NCBI GenBank assembly: GCA_964023205.1
Contig: OZ026833.1
Span: 44,890,441-44,954,440, forward strand
Length of the DNA stretch: 64,000 nucleotides
Source: Lutraria lutraria
Taxonomy: Eukaryota; Mollusca; Bivalvia; Venerida; Mactridae
Direction of reading: 5' to 3'
The stretch's first letter is position 1. The number at the start of each line of letters is the position of its first letter. This document shows positions 28,073 through 42,300 of the stretch, piece after piece. The notes under the pieces were generated by a model, which saw nothing but the letters and a program-made list of their open reading frames with translations, was not told the origin of the DNA and did no database searches. Both the position numbers and the translations under genes were made by a program.

Positions 28073-30308
28073 AACGTTAAGACGAACATGATTGAAGGAA
28101 ATTAAATGTTCACTTTGCTTTATGAAGTTTCTTGAAAACATTCATTTTATTGATTTTGTTGTCTGTGCATAAAGATATATTTCAAAACAGTCCGAATCCA
28201 CTCATTTTAACAGAACATTGTCTTTTCGACCGACCTGTAACTAATCTTTCCAATTGTATAGGGAAGTGGTTAAATTTGAACAAATATTTAGTAGGGTTCA
28301 TGTTCGTACCTTAAATATGTATGCACGACTCAACTTTAAATGTATGACAGGCCACCTAGTTTATACTACCTTATTATAATGAATTATTCTAATTGACACC
28401 TTATAGAAACAACATAAAAAGTCATAATATTTTAGATAAAGTGAAGCTTACAACGGCATAAAATGACATTCTATGTTTTATCAGCAAAATATCAAGTTAA
28501 CAAATCAATAGTCTCATTCACAAAATATTCCGAATAGACAATGTTGACGAATGATAAAACTTAAACAGTGTTTTCCATAGAAATGTTTTGCTAGCAGTTT
28601 CAGATATGGATCTTAATTGGATAAATACGTCAGTAAATTGTATCAAGATTGCTTTATCACTTCTATCAACATACGTTTCGTCTTGACTTGGTTTCTCAGC
28701 TTAATAAACGTATGTGTATCATTCCTCATATATTTATGTCATTGATTTGTATTGCACGGCTTCATTGAGCATTGTTTTATGAAGCCCAACAATCATACCC
28801 AACATGCTCATTTCTTCAATGCTGCATCACTTTTTATAACCATGAACCATACCGTAAAGGGAGATTGTTGGCATTCAAAGAATGTGATGATTGTATTTCC
28901 ATAAAGGCGGGCGTGTGAGAAAGTATATTTCAGTCCTTGTGTTCTTGTATATGTAGTATTGGTGCTGAGTACCTTATGTTGTATAGTATGTATAAATGAA
29001 ATGTTCAGTGACTGAAAGTGAGTATTTATCATTGGATTCATAGCAATGTTATGTTTTGTTTTATGTTCGCGGTATTTTGCCCTGTAGCTTTACACTTAAA
29101 GAACTAAACTGAACTGAACTGTACCAAGCATAACATATTGCTTCATCCGATAGTTTTGGGGGAACAAAATTGATACATTTGTATTTTCTGCAATTGTGGA
29201 GGGTATGTTGTCCGTACGTCGAATAGAGTGTCACCAACTAAACCTGGCTTTGTTAAATAAAGGAGTATCAAGCAAGTTAACCATATCGTCAACCAATGTC
29301 ATGGCCATGACTCTTGTAAAGTAAGTGTAAGGCTGCTAAAGTAAATCAATGGTTTGGATGACGTCAAGTTTGACTAAAACAATTGTGTTTTGTGTGCGTG
29401 CTGACTGTTGTCTACCACTATGTGTTCATGTTTTAAATGTGTGTAAAAATATGAATAAATATACCTAATGGTATAAACATTTTAATTTCATTGTATTTTT
29501 TACACCAACATGATTATAAAATCATGGTTACCACGTAAATCACTGTAGAAGTGACATACTTATAAACGTAGCCAATACGTAAATCACGTATTGCTGTTCA
29601 AGACTGCAACTCCAACCTACATTTTTACAATCTTAATATAAACATATGCGTATATATAAGAAATTTCCAGATTTTTTTATACACAAAACAATTGTTGTTG
29701 GGTATGAAAAGGTGAGTTCTGTGCATATAAGCGTCACGTAGATTGACTAACACTTAATATTGTGAAGTTCACCATCAATTTATGATTCCGAGAGTCTATG
29801 TGAGAAAATGACACTCTGTCTGTTGGAAATGACTAACTCTGAATGTTCTTTTTTCGGCTATGTCATGTAGATCTAGCCCATTATTATTACCCGTCATTGG
29901 CGGGAGAGGGTCGGCGAACCATCCCTCGCCCACATTGCAATTCTGCATGATTATATGATTATATACTAGCTATTTATAAAACATATATGAAATCAACAGT
30001 GGTCAAAATAGACAGATTGTTAGAAAAGCACAGAAATGGTTTTAATGAAATATATACTGTTTACTGCATGCTTATTATGTATTATATATTAATACAGTGT
30101 TGTTTGACAGGAAAAATGAACATGTTTATGTAGTTTACCACTGGCATGAAGTTTTAACATGGCAGATCAGCAAAGCAACGAATCTATAAATGGTCACGTA
30201 GATGACTAACACTAAACATTGTCAAGAACACCATCAATCCTATGATTCATATAATCTATGTGAGAAAATTACACTCTGTCCGTTGGAGATGATTAACTCT
30301 GAGTGTAT
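28073..30308. other. Convergent intergenic region with a diverged direct repeat pair
   Basis: It lies between the 3' ends of the MIEAP-like gene and the minus-strand receptor gene. An AATAAA at about 28703 could serve the former. Two direct copies of about 110 bp occur at 29733-29843 and 30193-30305, sharing TCACGTAGAT, CACCATCAAT and TCTATGTGAGAAAAT blocks, with roughly four of five bases alike by eye. No ORF is supportable. Confidence 0.5.
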
Positions 30309-33300
30309 TTAAATCATTTCGTATGTCGACTTTTCAGCACGTGTTTCATCATTGAGACTTGTGTATACACTTTTTGTATTGTCACTATCTTCCACACTGT
30401 TATCTGGCATCGCTATGTTCTCAAACTCCTGGTTCACGTATGTCGTTTGTTTATTTCTTAAGTAGATCAATATATTATTCGATTATAATGTATACCCAAA
30501 CTTAGAGTACAATATGAAAAATTAAATGAGGACATGTTTCTCAAATACGTAACAGTTGCATTATCTTTATTTACATGTAAGTCTAATTCGATTTTCACAA
30601 TTATTATTGCAATTCATTCAGAAAAATAGTCAGAGGCGAAGCATAATAATATATAGACATACACGTACATAGGATATAAAACAAACATATAAACACTTAC
30701 ACATTTGGTGAAGTTCTTGATTGCTCTGCAAAAGATGAAATATGCAAAGACTTTCATATTAAGAACTACTTACAGTCAACTAAGGGATTCATTTCCTACG
30801 AAAATGGACATGAGGTAACTAGAAGAAAGCGTGAAACATGCAAGTAGTACTGTATATGTTGTAAAAGAATATTAGTTTATTTCATACATGAAAGCAACAA
30901 ATTCAAGTATGTAGCACATATACATGTATATAGATTAAAAAAGCATACCTTGGTTTAAGTTCGCTCTTCTCAGTTTTAGTGTTATATAACTTGAATATCC
31001 TATCAGCAATATATTGATCACACCAATTACAACACCAACTATGATCGTTCTTGTGTCTGTTGTACTTTCCTTACACTTCATTTCTGAAGTAAAACAACCT
31101 TGAAAATGACATGTATGTGCGTCTTTGAAGCTAATGTTGATTACATTGAATACAGGCTGGTCAGACAATTAAATTCAAATAATTGAATATGCAGGCAGAC
31201 CATCGGGTTTTTTAACATAAAAAGTAGTACTAAGATATTTGAATGAATTTGAATCAAACTTTTGAAATATTAATCGTGCATATAACAAGTACTCGCATAA
31301 CTAAAACACAATAAGCACTGAGCTAGAAGACAACCGAATGATAATGTCATGCATGCAATAACAGTTTATGAGTCGTTTATATTATTAGTATATAAAATGG
31401 GCAAATATACCATTGAGTACACATTTTGCAAAGTATTACAAACATAACTATACATATACAGTATATTATCTAATAATTGATAACTGTCAACATAGCATAA
31501 CTTTATAAAACGTACAATGTATATGAATATATAGTGTCTGCTCAGTGCCAGATACACATAAAAAGACAATACAATAATTAACATGTATACATTTGATGTA
31601 CATTATCCAAACATTTATATATTTATGTTAACATATATAAACTCTTTTAATATCGTACCATGTCATTTAATGCTAGCTTATATTATGAAGACAGTACGAT
31701 ACTTGTATTGATTTGCCATTAACTAATAGAAAAAAGTTGTTACATAGCCAAACACAAAATTAATGTAAATCATTAAATGTTGCGAACAGAAGTTGTATAT
31801 GTTATTATCAGCATCGCGTGCATCACCTTGCCCTCCTGGCTCACGTAGTCCAGCATGACATGTTCCGTTGATATGATCACACGAGGAATTGTTTACACAC
31901 TGACAGTATGACAAGCAGTCTTTACCAAAACGTCCGTGACTACACTCTACGACAAAAGCAAAAAATGTGAGGTATATTATATGATTGAACAGAGAACTTT
32001 CTTGAGTTTTTGTCAAGTGAATCGAAAGAAGAAAACATTTTATCATAGGACAGTTCTTACTATGTGCGCAGCGCTTTTTTCTGTTTTATCTGATCTTTGT
32101 TTTGTTGCGGTGCTCCTGATCGGTGATATTTTGTCAATTTTGAAAAGATTATCATTTAAAATACCGCGTAGTGTAGGGCATAATCTAGAGGTCAATCCTG
32201 GAATATCTGTCGTAAACAAGACATCGTTATTAATGATACATGCAGTGAGTATTTTGGTTGATTTGGTATCGGAATAAGCGTACGCACAATACTTAAACCT
32301 GTTAATAACACATTTGCGGAGCACTCAATTTTGAAGCATCGCCATATTATTGACCTTCTGCTTTGCCAAATTACTCCCAAAAGCAATGCAATTAAAGATA
32401 CGTATATATTGTTACCAGCATCACATGCATCGCCTTGCCATCCTGGCTCACATGAACCGTCGTAACATGTTCCATTTATATGGTCACAGGTAGAATTGTT
32501 TATACAGTGACAGTATGACATGCAGCCATCACCAAAATGCCCATGTCTACATTCTACGATAGATAGCAAGCATAACAAGACATGAATGATATGGAATTTG
32601 AAGCATTTTGGTGTCAGTATGTGGACATTTTTATCTTAAGATATAAATTCCGAAGTTCATTCTAAAAATCCTAGTAAAAAGATAACCTTCATCATACTAT
32701 GCCTTTATGGACACATCTTCAAACATTTTCGTACAAGTATTCTCTGTTAACTTAGGAAAGTCTTGTTTCTGATGACCGAAGATATTTTTTTCAATCGTGG
32801 GAAGAAGAATGCAGCTCAAATCGATTCAGTGGACTTCAGTTTAACTTTGCATTCTTATTTTGGAATACTTTGAGCATTCTCTGGAAACGTTATTAATAAA
32901 ACACTTCATTCCAAAAAGCACTATTTTTCTAAATTGGTAAAGTTATTTTAATGACAACTGAGGATGTAGTTGCTTTTCTAGTACGTAAAACACATGACCA
33001 TACTTATATTGAATGTAGCAATTACTTTGACAACATGATATCAAGAATTCGTCCATATAAAACATAGTAAAAGGAATGTTTATGATATTGCACTTTGTGA
33101 TATTTAAAAAACTTATCATGCAGGAATGGTTTCTCGAAAGAAAACGTATAATTCGAGCATGCCTGTATAACACAACAGGCCAATTAATGTAACAAAATGA
33201 AATTGTACACAAATTGTTTTTGAGTTCAATGATAATATTGTTTACAGGCTTAATATACATAAACTAACTGACAACTAAACATTTGCACTATGCGGTGGAT

Positions 33301-36300
33301 TCCAGATATAGTAATCGTTACCTTGTCTACATGATTCGGGTTGCCACCCTGGGTCACATAGGCCTTCATCACACTTGCCGGACACGTGATCGCAATGTGT
33401 TCCGCTTATACAATGGCAGGTTTGGTTACATTCATGGCCGAATAATGGAAATACACATTCTGCATAAGACATTGTTTAAATGAAATATTTCATCATTTCG
33501 TCAAATTATGTTCCAATTCTTTTTATAGTAATGAACACAAGTGGAAATATGCCACTGGTTTAAACTTCCTCTCCGCCTAATTTTGGTACTAGTATACACG
33601 TATAACAACATAGAAATGTACAATCGTGTAATTCAAAACGATTGTTCAATGTGCATCACCTGAATGGGATCCTAGTTTGTTCAGAAACATATGTTAGACT
33701 AATATCAAACATCTTAATATGTACAATTCACTCCTCCATCTTATCATGAGATACGATACTATTGCTTTTGCAAGCTTCTCGTTCAGATGTGAGGAGTCTG
33801 GTTACCACACAATCTTGTGAGAGATCATGATAATGGTTTATAACAATTGTGTGTTCAAACTAATTTTAAGTCATGATTGTTCTTCTACGAATAAACACAC
33901 CAACTGAAAAATACAGAAATACGCAAGCAAATGGGCAGGCCAGTTGGAAAATATAAGTTGTTTGATATGTCCTTACGATTGAAAAATTATACTCATGCGA
34001 CATGACTTATACATGCGATGCAACTTTATCCAGCTGAAAAATGAACCGTTTATGTAATTAAGTTTGTTTCATAGGACTAAAACATAGTACAGCAACATTA
34101 CCTTGATCACATGAAGTACCATTCCATCCCGGGTAACACCCGGGTGTACTACATGTTCCAGTGACTTGGTGACACTTTTTGTTGTCTGAACAATGACATG
34201 CATGGCTACACGAAGCACCAAATTGACCCACATCACATTCTGAAATAACGACGAATCTGCTTACTTTTTCTTTCATTATATTATGATCCACGTTGGTGTT
34301 TATTTCATGTTCTTCACGGGCAAATAGCAAAATGAATGTATGGATAACTTTAAAATTTTTAGAATAAGGGTAACTCAGATTCTACTTTTATGTTTTTAAA
34401 TGACGATTTGTTGCAAATGAAATTTACATTGAGGTTAAAAGTATGTAAGGTTAAATGAATCATATGATTACCCCTTTCAAACGCTTTAATCTCAAAAAGC
34501 GCCACAATTCTTTGATTTAGTTTATCAAGGAACTATTGAGAGATGATAGAAGCATTGAGCATCTTAATAATTAAAACGTCTTGTGTTGGCTTTCATGTCA
34601 GGTATTGGATATATTAATCTGCCATCTAATGTTATGTTAATCATTGATTCATTTCCAGCATACATTTTAGAATGTTGTAATTGTTCATTACTGCCAGAAA
34701 GTGGATACAAATAAATTCACCTTATATCGTATTTAGATTTCATTTCCCTTTTTAAAAAACAATATTCATAGTTATTCTAAATGATTAACTGTTGCTGACA
34801 CTTTTTCCAAACGATGCAACTTGACTTTATGTGTATATAAAGTCAATTCATATACAAAAAAATATAATTATGAATATCACTTTTTTATTGAAATTGTCTT
34901 AGAATATGCATAAGTACATTATCATGTGTATATTTAACGGAATAATTTATACAGACACATTCAAAAACAATATAATTATGGACATTAACATGGTAAAATC
35001 CATTCTCTTGTAAATGGTCAAAGACTAGTTTACTGAATACAAAGTAATGTGGGAAAACAACATGTCAAAAATATTGTTTATTGGATATAAAGATTGTATC
35101 ATTGTTAGTGTTTGTACCAGTCTTAATAATTATATAGATCTATATTTTGTAAATGTCATTTTGTACGTTTCGGAATTTGGCATAAAGGACATTCGTTGTG
35201 TATAATATTTTCTTAAAAGACATAAAACAAAGTTATTACTAATATAACTGGCATGTAAAGAAGACCAAATAGAATGAAACACGTATAATTAGTACCCATT
35301 TGATCGTCCAAACACTAAAAAGTGCGTTAATAAGATATTTCTGACTGAGATTTATCTGCCACCATGATGGACTGCCATCTTTGTTCTCAGTCCTACTACA
35401 ACATCGACACGTATCTGTATCGTATTCTTCTTTGTTAACGATGGCATTTACTTTATCATTTTGAATTAAATTTGATTGATGAACAATAATAAAGTGATTG
35501 CCAATCCGAGAAGTAACACCCAAATCCGAAATGGAATGCGAAGGTTCAGTAACAGCTGATATTCAGTATACGTATAAAATGTAAAGTTTTCTCCGATGAT
35601 TTATATCCACGAATCAAATGCCGGTACAAATAAGTTCAATAATTACAGTAAAAACAAGTCTTCAATCCGCATGACATGACAATTGTTAAAGAATGTCGTT
35701 TATATATCAATCATAAATCAATAGTCTATCTAAAAAATAATACATGCTCTGCCATTTAAACACACCACAATATCACAATGAATGGTAAATCATATATTTT
35801 GTCTGAATATATGCTATGATTTAATAAGTATACGTCATTCATAATATCTTACCTTTTGAGCAGGTAGGCTCTGACCAACCAAAGTCACAACCATTAGGAC
35901 ACGATCCATTGTTTTTAGAGCAAACATCTCCTACATTGCAATGACAACGATTGGCACAGTTCTCACCAAAGAAACTATTGTCGCATGCTGTTGAGGAAAT
36001 GACAATACAATATTTTTTTTAATGCGATTTATAATAATGCATTCGATAGCTTTTCAACGTACCATTTGTCTGTATTCACCTAGTCATTTGTGTATTGTTT
36101 GCATACAATCCGGATTAACAGACGATGCTCGTTTCAGCTTTAAACAACAATACATCGCGATTGGTAGAAATATTGCTTGCATTAAAGTATTTAAATAAAT
36201 TCCAAGGCAATCAAGAAATATTCATATCAATAGGATATATGTAAACTGAAACAAAACAGGTATTCATTGGATGTATAATGTAATACATGTACATAGAACA

Positions 36301-39300
36301 ACGAGAATCATTTTAAGAAAATACATATGGCATGGCATGTGACTTATGTACCAGCAGGGTTCTTGTTTCCACATTAGGGGTTAATAAAACAGACATGCTC
36401 ATAAATAGACTAGATTCTATTTACATAATCATATATCTATGCTTAAAAAACAATATAATTTAGTCATGGACTAACTATCACTATGGATCAATGCATTTTA
36501 TGACTATTCCTTTTGGCTGATAAGGGACAATAAAACAATTAAGAGATTATACCTCATGCGGATTTTCTTGGGGAGGGGGTCACTTACATAGTAGCAATTC
36601 AATGTCTTTAAAGTAATAATTATGAAATATGAGTGATGAATATCAATTTACAAAATGTGTGTAAGTTACCGATCTAATTGTTATTACCATTATAAGATTT
36701 TTTTTCTGAAATGTTAGATATTTAAACTAGAATATAGAAACACATGATAACAATTGTATAAAAGAGAAAGGACAATCACTTTGTGAGCAGTTGGCACCCG
36801 CGTAACCAGCACCGCATCCATTGGTACATGTTCCGTCAAATCCATCACAGACTCCATATTTACAATTTGTATTACAGTTTCTTGTACAGTTATCTCCATA
36901 ATGTTTATTGTCACATGCTGTAATTAAATACAATAAGTATTTATATGAAATCCAATGCGATTTTTATGGAAGGGAATATCCGCCAGTACATGCATGCTGT
37001 TAAATGACAATTGCATCTTGTCTTGTTACATGCATATTGTTAAATGACAATTGCATCTTGCCTTGTTTCATTCGTTTTACACTAACTTCAATTGCCGTGT
37101 GCCTTTATGCTTCTTTCCATCAGTAAGTGGCACGTGGCTTGATTCTATCCTTACTCTATGTATATAAATTACATATTCTTGCGTGTAAATGACAAATGCA
37201 TCCATTCTATTCATTATTATTATACCGACACATGCATGTTAACATCAATGATTGCAAGTTCAGGAAGGCGAAACCAATTAGCACTAAGCAGCAGCTAGCA
37301 TGAACTTAAACGAATGCATTTGTAATATTCAATTCATACAATGCTGGGAACCAGATTTTTTCGGCAGTTTCCGTAAAAAGGTCAACCATGCACGGTGCGT
37401 ACACAAAAAACTACTCGACGAATTAGTGTAAGTTGAGCGAAACGGGACAAAAATTGTTACTGTAGAATTTGTAGCCATTCTTCATCGATGTCAATACATC
37501 GTATCAAAAGCAGCAGATACTATATTGATGGAGGTGAAGGTAAGTCCAGAGTAAGTTTTATCCTAAAATAACAGTTATTGTGTACTCTGTCATATGAAAT
37601 TATGTTTTAGTTATTGCTGTTGTGTGAGGAGAATTTTATTTCTATCAGGGATCTATAGCATACCTGTTCATATACAGTTAAACCTGTGAACAAAGGCTAT
37701 CCTTGGAAATTGGCGTTAATTACCAAGTGCATGGCATTTATTTGGATGTCATTTTGTTTTAAGCAATCAATCAGGTTTTAAAATAATGTTCAATATGAAA
37801 GACCTACACTAAAAAGAACAGTTTTAAATTGTTCATTTGCATCATCATTCATTTGTGTTATTCATATATCAGTACAGTTGGGTACAAGTGACTGCATAGT
37901 ATATCACATTCCCATCATGTTTCTGTATTGCTCCCTGTATTTAGATGTTGTGTTTCATTTTGTACCACACAAAAATGATCTAAATATCACTTATCACAAA
38001 CAGTGCCATTACAGTATGGATAAACATAAATGTTGGTATTTGAATGTGTCTGTTTATTTTATTGCAGGTATAAAGCATTAAAGAAAAAAACAAGCTGGTG
38101 ATAGTCGACAGATATGGAGGTATTTTGATGCATGGAGGATATGTTTGCTAGTGATCAAACAGTTATTTCTGCCTCAGTTGTGTCTTCTATCACTTCACCA
38201 AGGGTATCCACTCCATTGTTGATTCTTCTCAAATCAATGGCAAAGATGCATTAAAGGATGAGCAGCCAATATACTTTTTCCCCCCGAGTTAAATGAAAGG
38301 ACCACCAATATACTTTTGATGATAACACTCCTAGATTGTTTGAGATATTTCAAGAAGAACATAGACATATGCACAATGTGAGGATAGCTTAGGACACAAT
38401 TAAGGTGTGTGTCTACCTTGAAAACACTAGTCATCCTACTTGAATCAAAGGATAGATAAAATACAACAATTATCATTTTTTTCATTTGTCTATTTATTAT
38501 ACTGTTTATTTATGTATTTCTGTAAACAATAAATTCAGTAACCAATTGAATCATGTCTCAATTTTAACAATAAACATAATTCATTATTGTCAATTAGTAC
38601 AACTAATTGAAATATAACTGACAACCATAATAATTGCACATGTCTTCCAATGCTTCACTGTTAAAAATGAGACTTAATGAAATTAAAATACTTCAAAAAA
38701 TTGAAGTGAGGTGAATTAATTAGTCATTACAGGAACATGTATTTTGGACTACAGTCAAGACTTTGAACTTAGGCCATCCTTGGGAAATAGAAAATTTGGC
38801 CTATATTGACAGATGGCTCTTACTCAGGAGTTATTATGTTCTAAATGATAAATGACGCTTTAGAAATAATGACCTTTTATTCACAAGGTGACCTTTATTC
38901 GGAGGTTTGACAGTATCTAGATATATATTTAACATTTGTACAATTGACAATATTGACTGAAAATTTGCATTTATTATTAAGTAATAATTAACATGAAGAA
39001 CCTAGAATATTGATCAATTCAAATACAAAAATATCTTTACAAACAATTTAGAAATTACATTGACACTAATAGACTGATGCTTACAAATGATGAACTTATG
39101 AATTACTTATTATCATGAATTTGCATTTACATCAAATAAGTCAACTTCTAAGAAAAAACATAAAATATAGCTTCAACTTTAAATTTGCTCATGCAGTTCT
39201 AAAATTTCTTTCAATATTACACTATGCAATTTGTCTGTGAATATAGTGTGATTTATAACTTCTGATATACATGAAAATTAAATATCTTCCTAGATGTAGC

Positions 39301-42300
39301 TCTTTACTTTATTCAAAGGATCACGAATACAAAATTTATTTATTCATTTAAACATTAGCCATGTATAGCTGTTGATTAAAATGGAAATAAAGGTTTATTT
39401 TAACTTTTTTTGTGTTATCCTTTATATAATATGTCTAACATGGCTATACACATGTTTCTTGTAATGTATGTATACTTTCTTTAAATGTATGCCATTTTAT
39501 TAACACATTGTAATTTGTATATTGAAAAAAATCTAACTAAATACTTTTTACATCATAACGAGAGCTTAGTAGTATATGATTTAATAATTTATGCAAATTA
39601 TATTTTCAATTGCACACATATTTTATAAACAAAAAACAACAGCAGATACTTGTAAGTCATTATGGCAATGTCCTGTCACAAACAACCTATAGATGGAATG
39701 CATGTGTATCTTTTCCTAAATATTCTATGAGTCACAAAATTCTGCAGGTCCTGTGATGTGAATAATATGAATATAACTTCTGCGTATAAATATATATATA
39801 CTTCCATCTTAATATTACATATACGGTATATATATACCTATGTAATGTTTATTATGTTTTATAACTAACTTCCACCTATGTAGCAACAATTTTGTCAGGA
39901 AAGCCACTTTTTGAGAAAACCCATTTGCGATATCTTCGTGTACCAGTCTGGCCAACATATCATTGAGTATAAACTGATTAGCTCCACCACCAAAAACACA
40001 CACTAGCTAAAAGTCTTCTGTCCAGGCTGATTGACTGTACATGTACCACTGTGAGTAGCCATTGCCAATATTGACTGAAAATTGAAGACCATTGACATTA
40101 ATTAGGTTTATTTTATAAATATCATCAAAAGAAGTATGTTAGGCAATAGGTAATTGAAAAGTTAATCATTCTCATAATATTATTCTTGAAAGCAAACATA
40201 TTTTCACATATCGAGGGCTCAGCGCAACACTGTCGTAACTTGTTCTTATTTCAATATGAGTTACGACACTGTTGCGCTGAACCCTCGATATGCAATTATT
40301 TCTGTAATACGGAGGAGGAAATAATGTAGTACCCAATGCGGGGCTCGAATACGCAACCTCCTACTTGCATGTCAGATGCTCTACTAACTCGGAGCTAATC
40401 AGGCTGTGAATATCTCAGCCAATTTATAAAATTTAATACAATATACCACACAGCTACATTCCTCCTTCCTTTTTATTCAAAGTAATTAATTGCGACAACT
40501 ATAGGTTCTTTTGACTAACTCAGCTAGCCTTTGCTTCACCCAAGGTGCTAGTCTCATCCTAGTCACGGCCCCAAATGTAATAGGATGAAATTTAATGTTC
40601 CTGATGCGGGGCTCGAACCCAAGACCTCCTGCTTGCAAGTCAAATGCATTACCAATTAAACAATATACCACACCCCTACACTTCCAACAAAGTCAATAGA
40701 CCGTTACATACAGGTTCAAAGATGCGAAACACAGTCTTCATGAATAAGAACCAGATCTTTTACTGCTGTCTATAAATTGTATAAATATTGCTTCTACAAT
40801 TTACCCCCCCCCCCCCCCGTCTAAAAATCTAAAATAAGCCCCGAACCTGAATTTGCTCCAGACAGACCTGAGTTAATGAGAAGTAACACGGTAAATATAG
40901 GAGTAAATAATGTTTATGTAGATCTACTAAAATATTCACCTGAAACGATGTTCAGAAAAACATTGCCGTACCGCCTCGTCGTAGCCCAGTTTCTTCAACA
41001 TTCAACAAAATGTTATGTTCTTGCCGATCTCGGTTGGTTTATTGGATGTAACAGAAACCATTTCTAACACACTGCCACTGACATTATCGTTGAGACCGAC
41101 GAGACAGCTCGATATCTCATTAAAAACAACATGTGTCATTGATATACACTTCCGTAAACATTGAAGTTTTTACTATCGCACCGTTAAACCACGGAAAATT
41201 CCGAACTTGTAAATTTGATGTCCGGAGTTGTCTCCCGTGTATAGTAATTTGCGCAAGAAGCTAAAAGTTTTATTGGTTCCCAGTCATGTACTTCATGTAC
41301 CATTGTAATATCATGCTTCAACAAGAATAATGTTGAATCCAAAAAGCAGTAACAATAGCAGTTAGAAATAGTGTGAATAAACATTTCAAGATAAAGAAGG
41401 CATAACGCAGTTGTAAATTACATGCAAGAATGAACGATATATATGAAGGGAGTGTCCACTTAGCATCAAGTAATATGAAACATGAATAACGTAGCAAGCA
41501 CTTGTAAGAAACCAAAATGCAGTTGTCAAGTAGAAGAACACATATGCAAGTAAATAACATAACATTGTCATTTAACAGCATGAATGTACTGGCGGATATT
41601 CCCTTCCATAATTTTACTATTTAAATGGTTTCTACGATTACATTTTAGAGAAGTTCATTTAACTTTATCCATGTACATTTTAAACATGCCAATAATCTAT
41701 TCAGTTATAAACGTACAGCAGTACGTGCATATATGGTTAAATACAATGGTCTAGTTGTGTTTATGTTACAAATGTGCTGATTTTATAGATACAGTCTGTT
41801 CAGATACGGATTTCAAAATCACCTGAAAGATCCACTGACATTGACACGAATAAGTAAATAGTTATACAAATCATGTTTCGTTTTATATGTACAAGTCATA
41901 CAGGTCTAAACTTTCATTAGTATTGTCTCCACTGTATCCTTGTTCATGTGTGGTGTTATGCGCTAATTCTGTAGTTCGATTTGTTTGTATGTCTTTTGTT
42001 AAGTGAGCGGAACCCATTCGATACTAGTTGTTGATTGTAAGAGAAACAAAACAACTGAAAATCTAGTTGAAACAAAACATGAATCGGTGTGCGTTATAAG
42101 CATGAAACACAGTAGTGTGTTAGTTTTAAAAATATGCAATAAAGAAAACTTCTTCCATTTCAAAAATTGAATGTTAAGATATTACTTTCTTCGTCGGAAC
42201 GTGCGATTTTGTAACTGTGTATGCATGGTTTAAACTGTAGGAATAAATGACTAACTTACCTTTGTTACAATCTACACCTTTGTAACCTACAATACACCCC

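Larger units (their letters stand above)
37020..41564. other. Interior between the 46-bp inverted repeats (intron of the receptor gene)
   Basis: No transposase or other domain was recognised on either strand. It contains a MITE at 38752, a hairpin at 40207, two tRNA-like sequences and a poly-C tract. A splice-donor-like GAAG/GTAAGT at about 37540 on the + strand could belong to a non-coding transcript, which is unsupported otherwise. Confidence 0.4.

Noticed and set aside
31936..32277. Plus-strand 113-residue frame
   Set aside because: Antisense to receptor exons and introns, with no domain or codon support.
40334..40678. Functional tRNA genes
   Set aside because: B boxes are good but acceptor and anticodon stems do not pair cleanly, and the tails are SINE-like.
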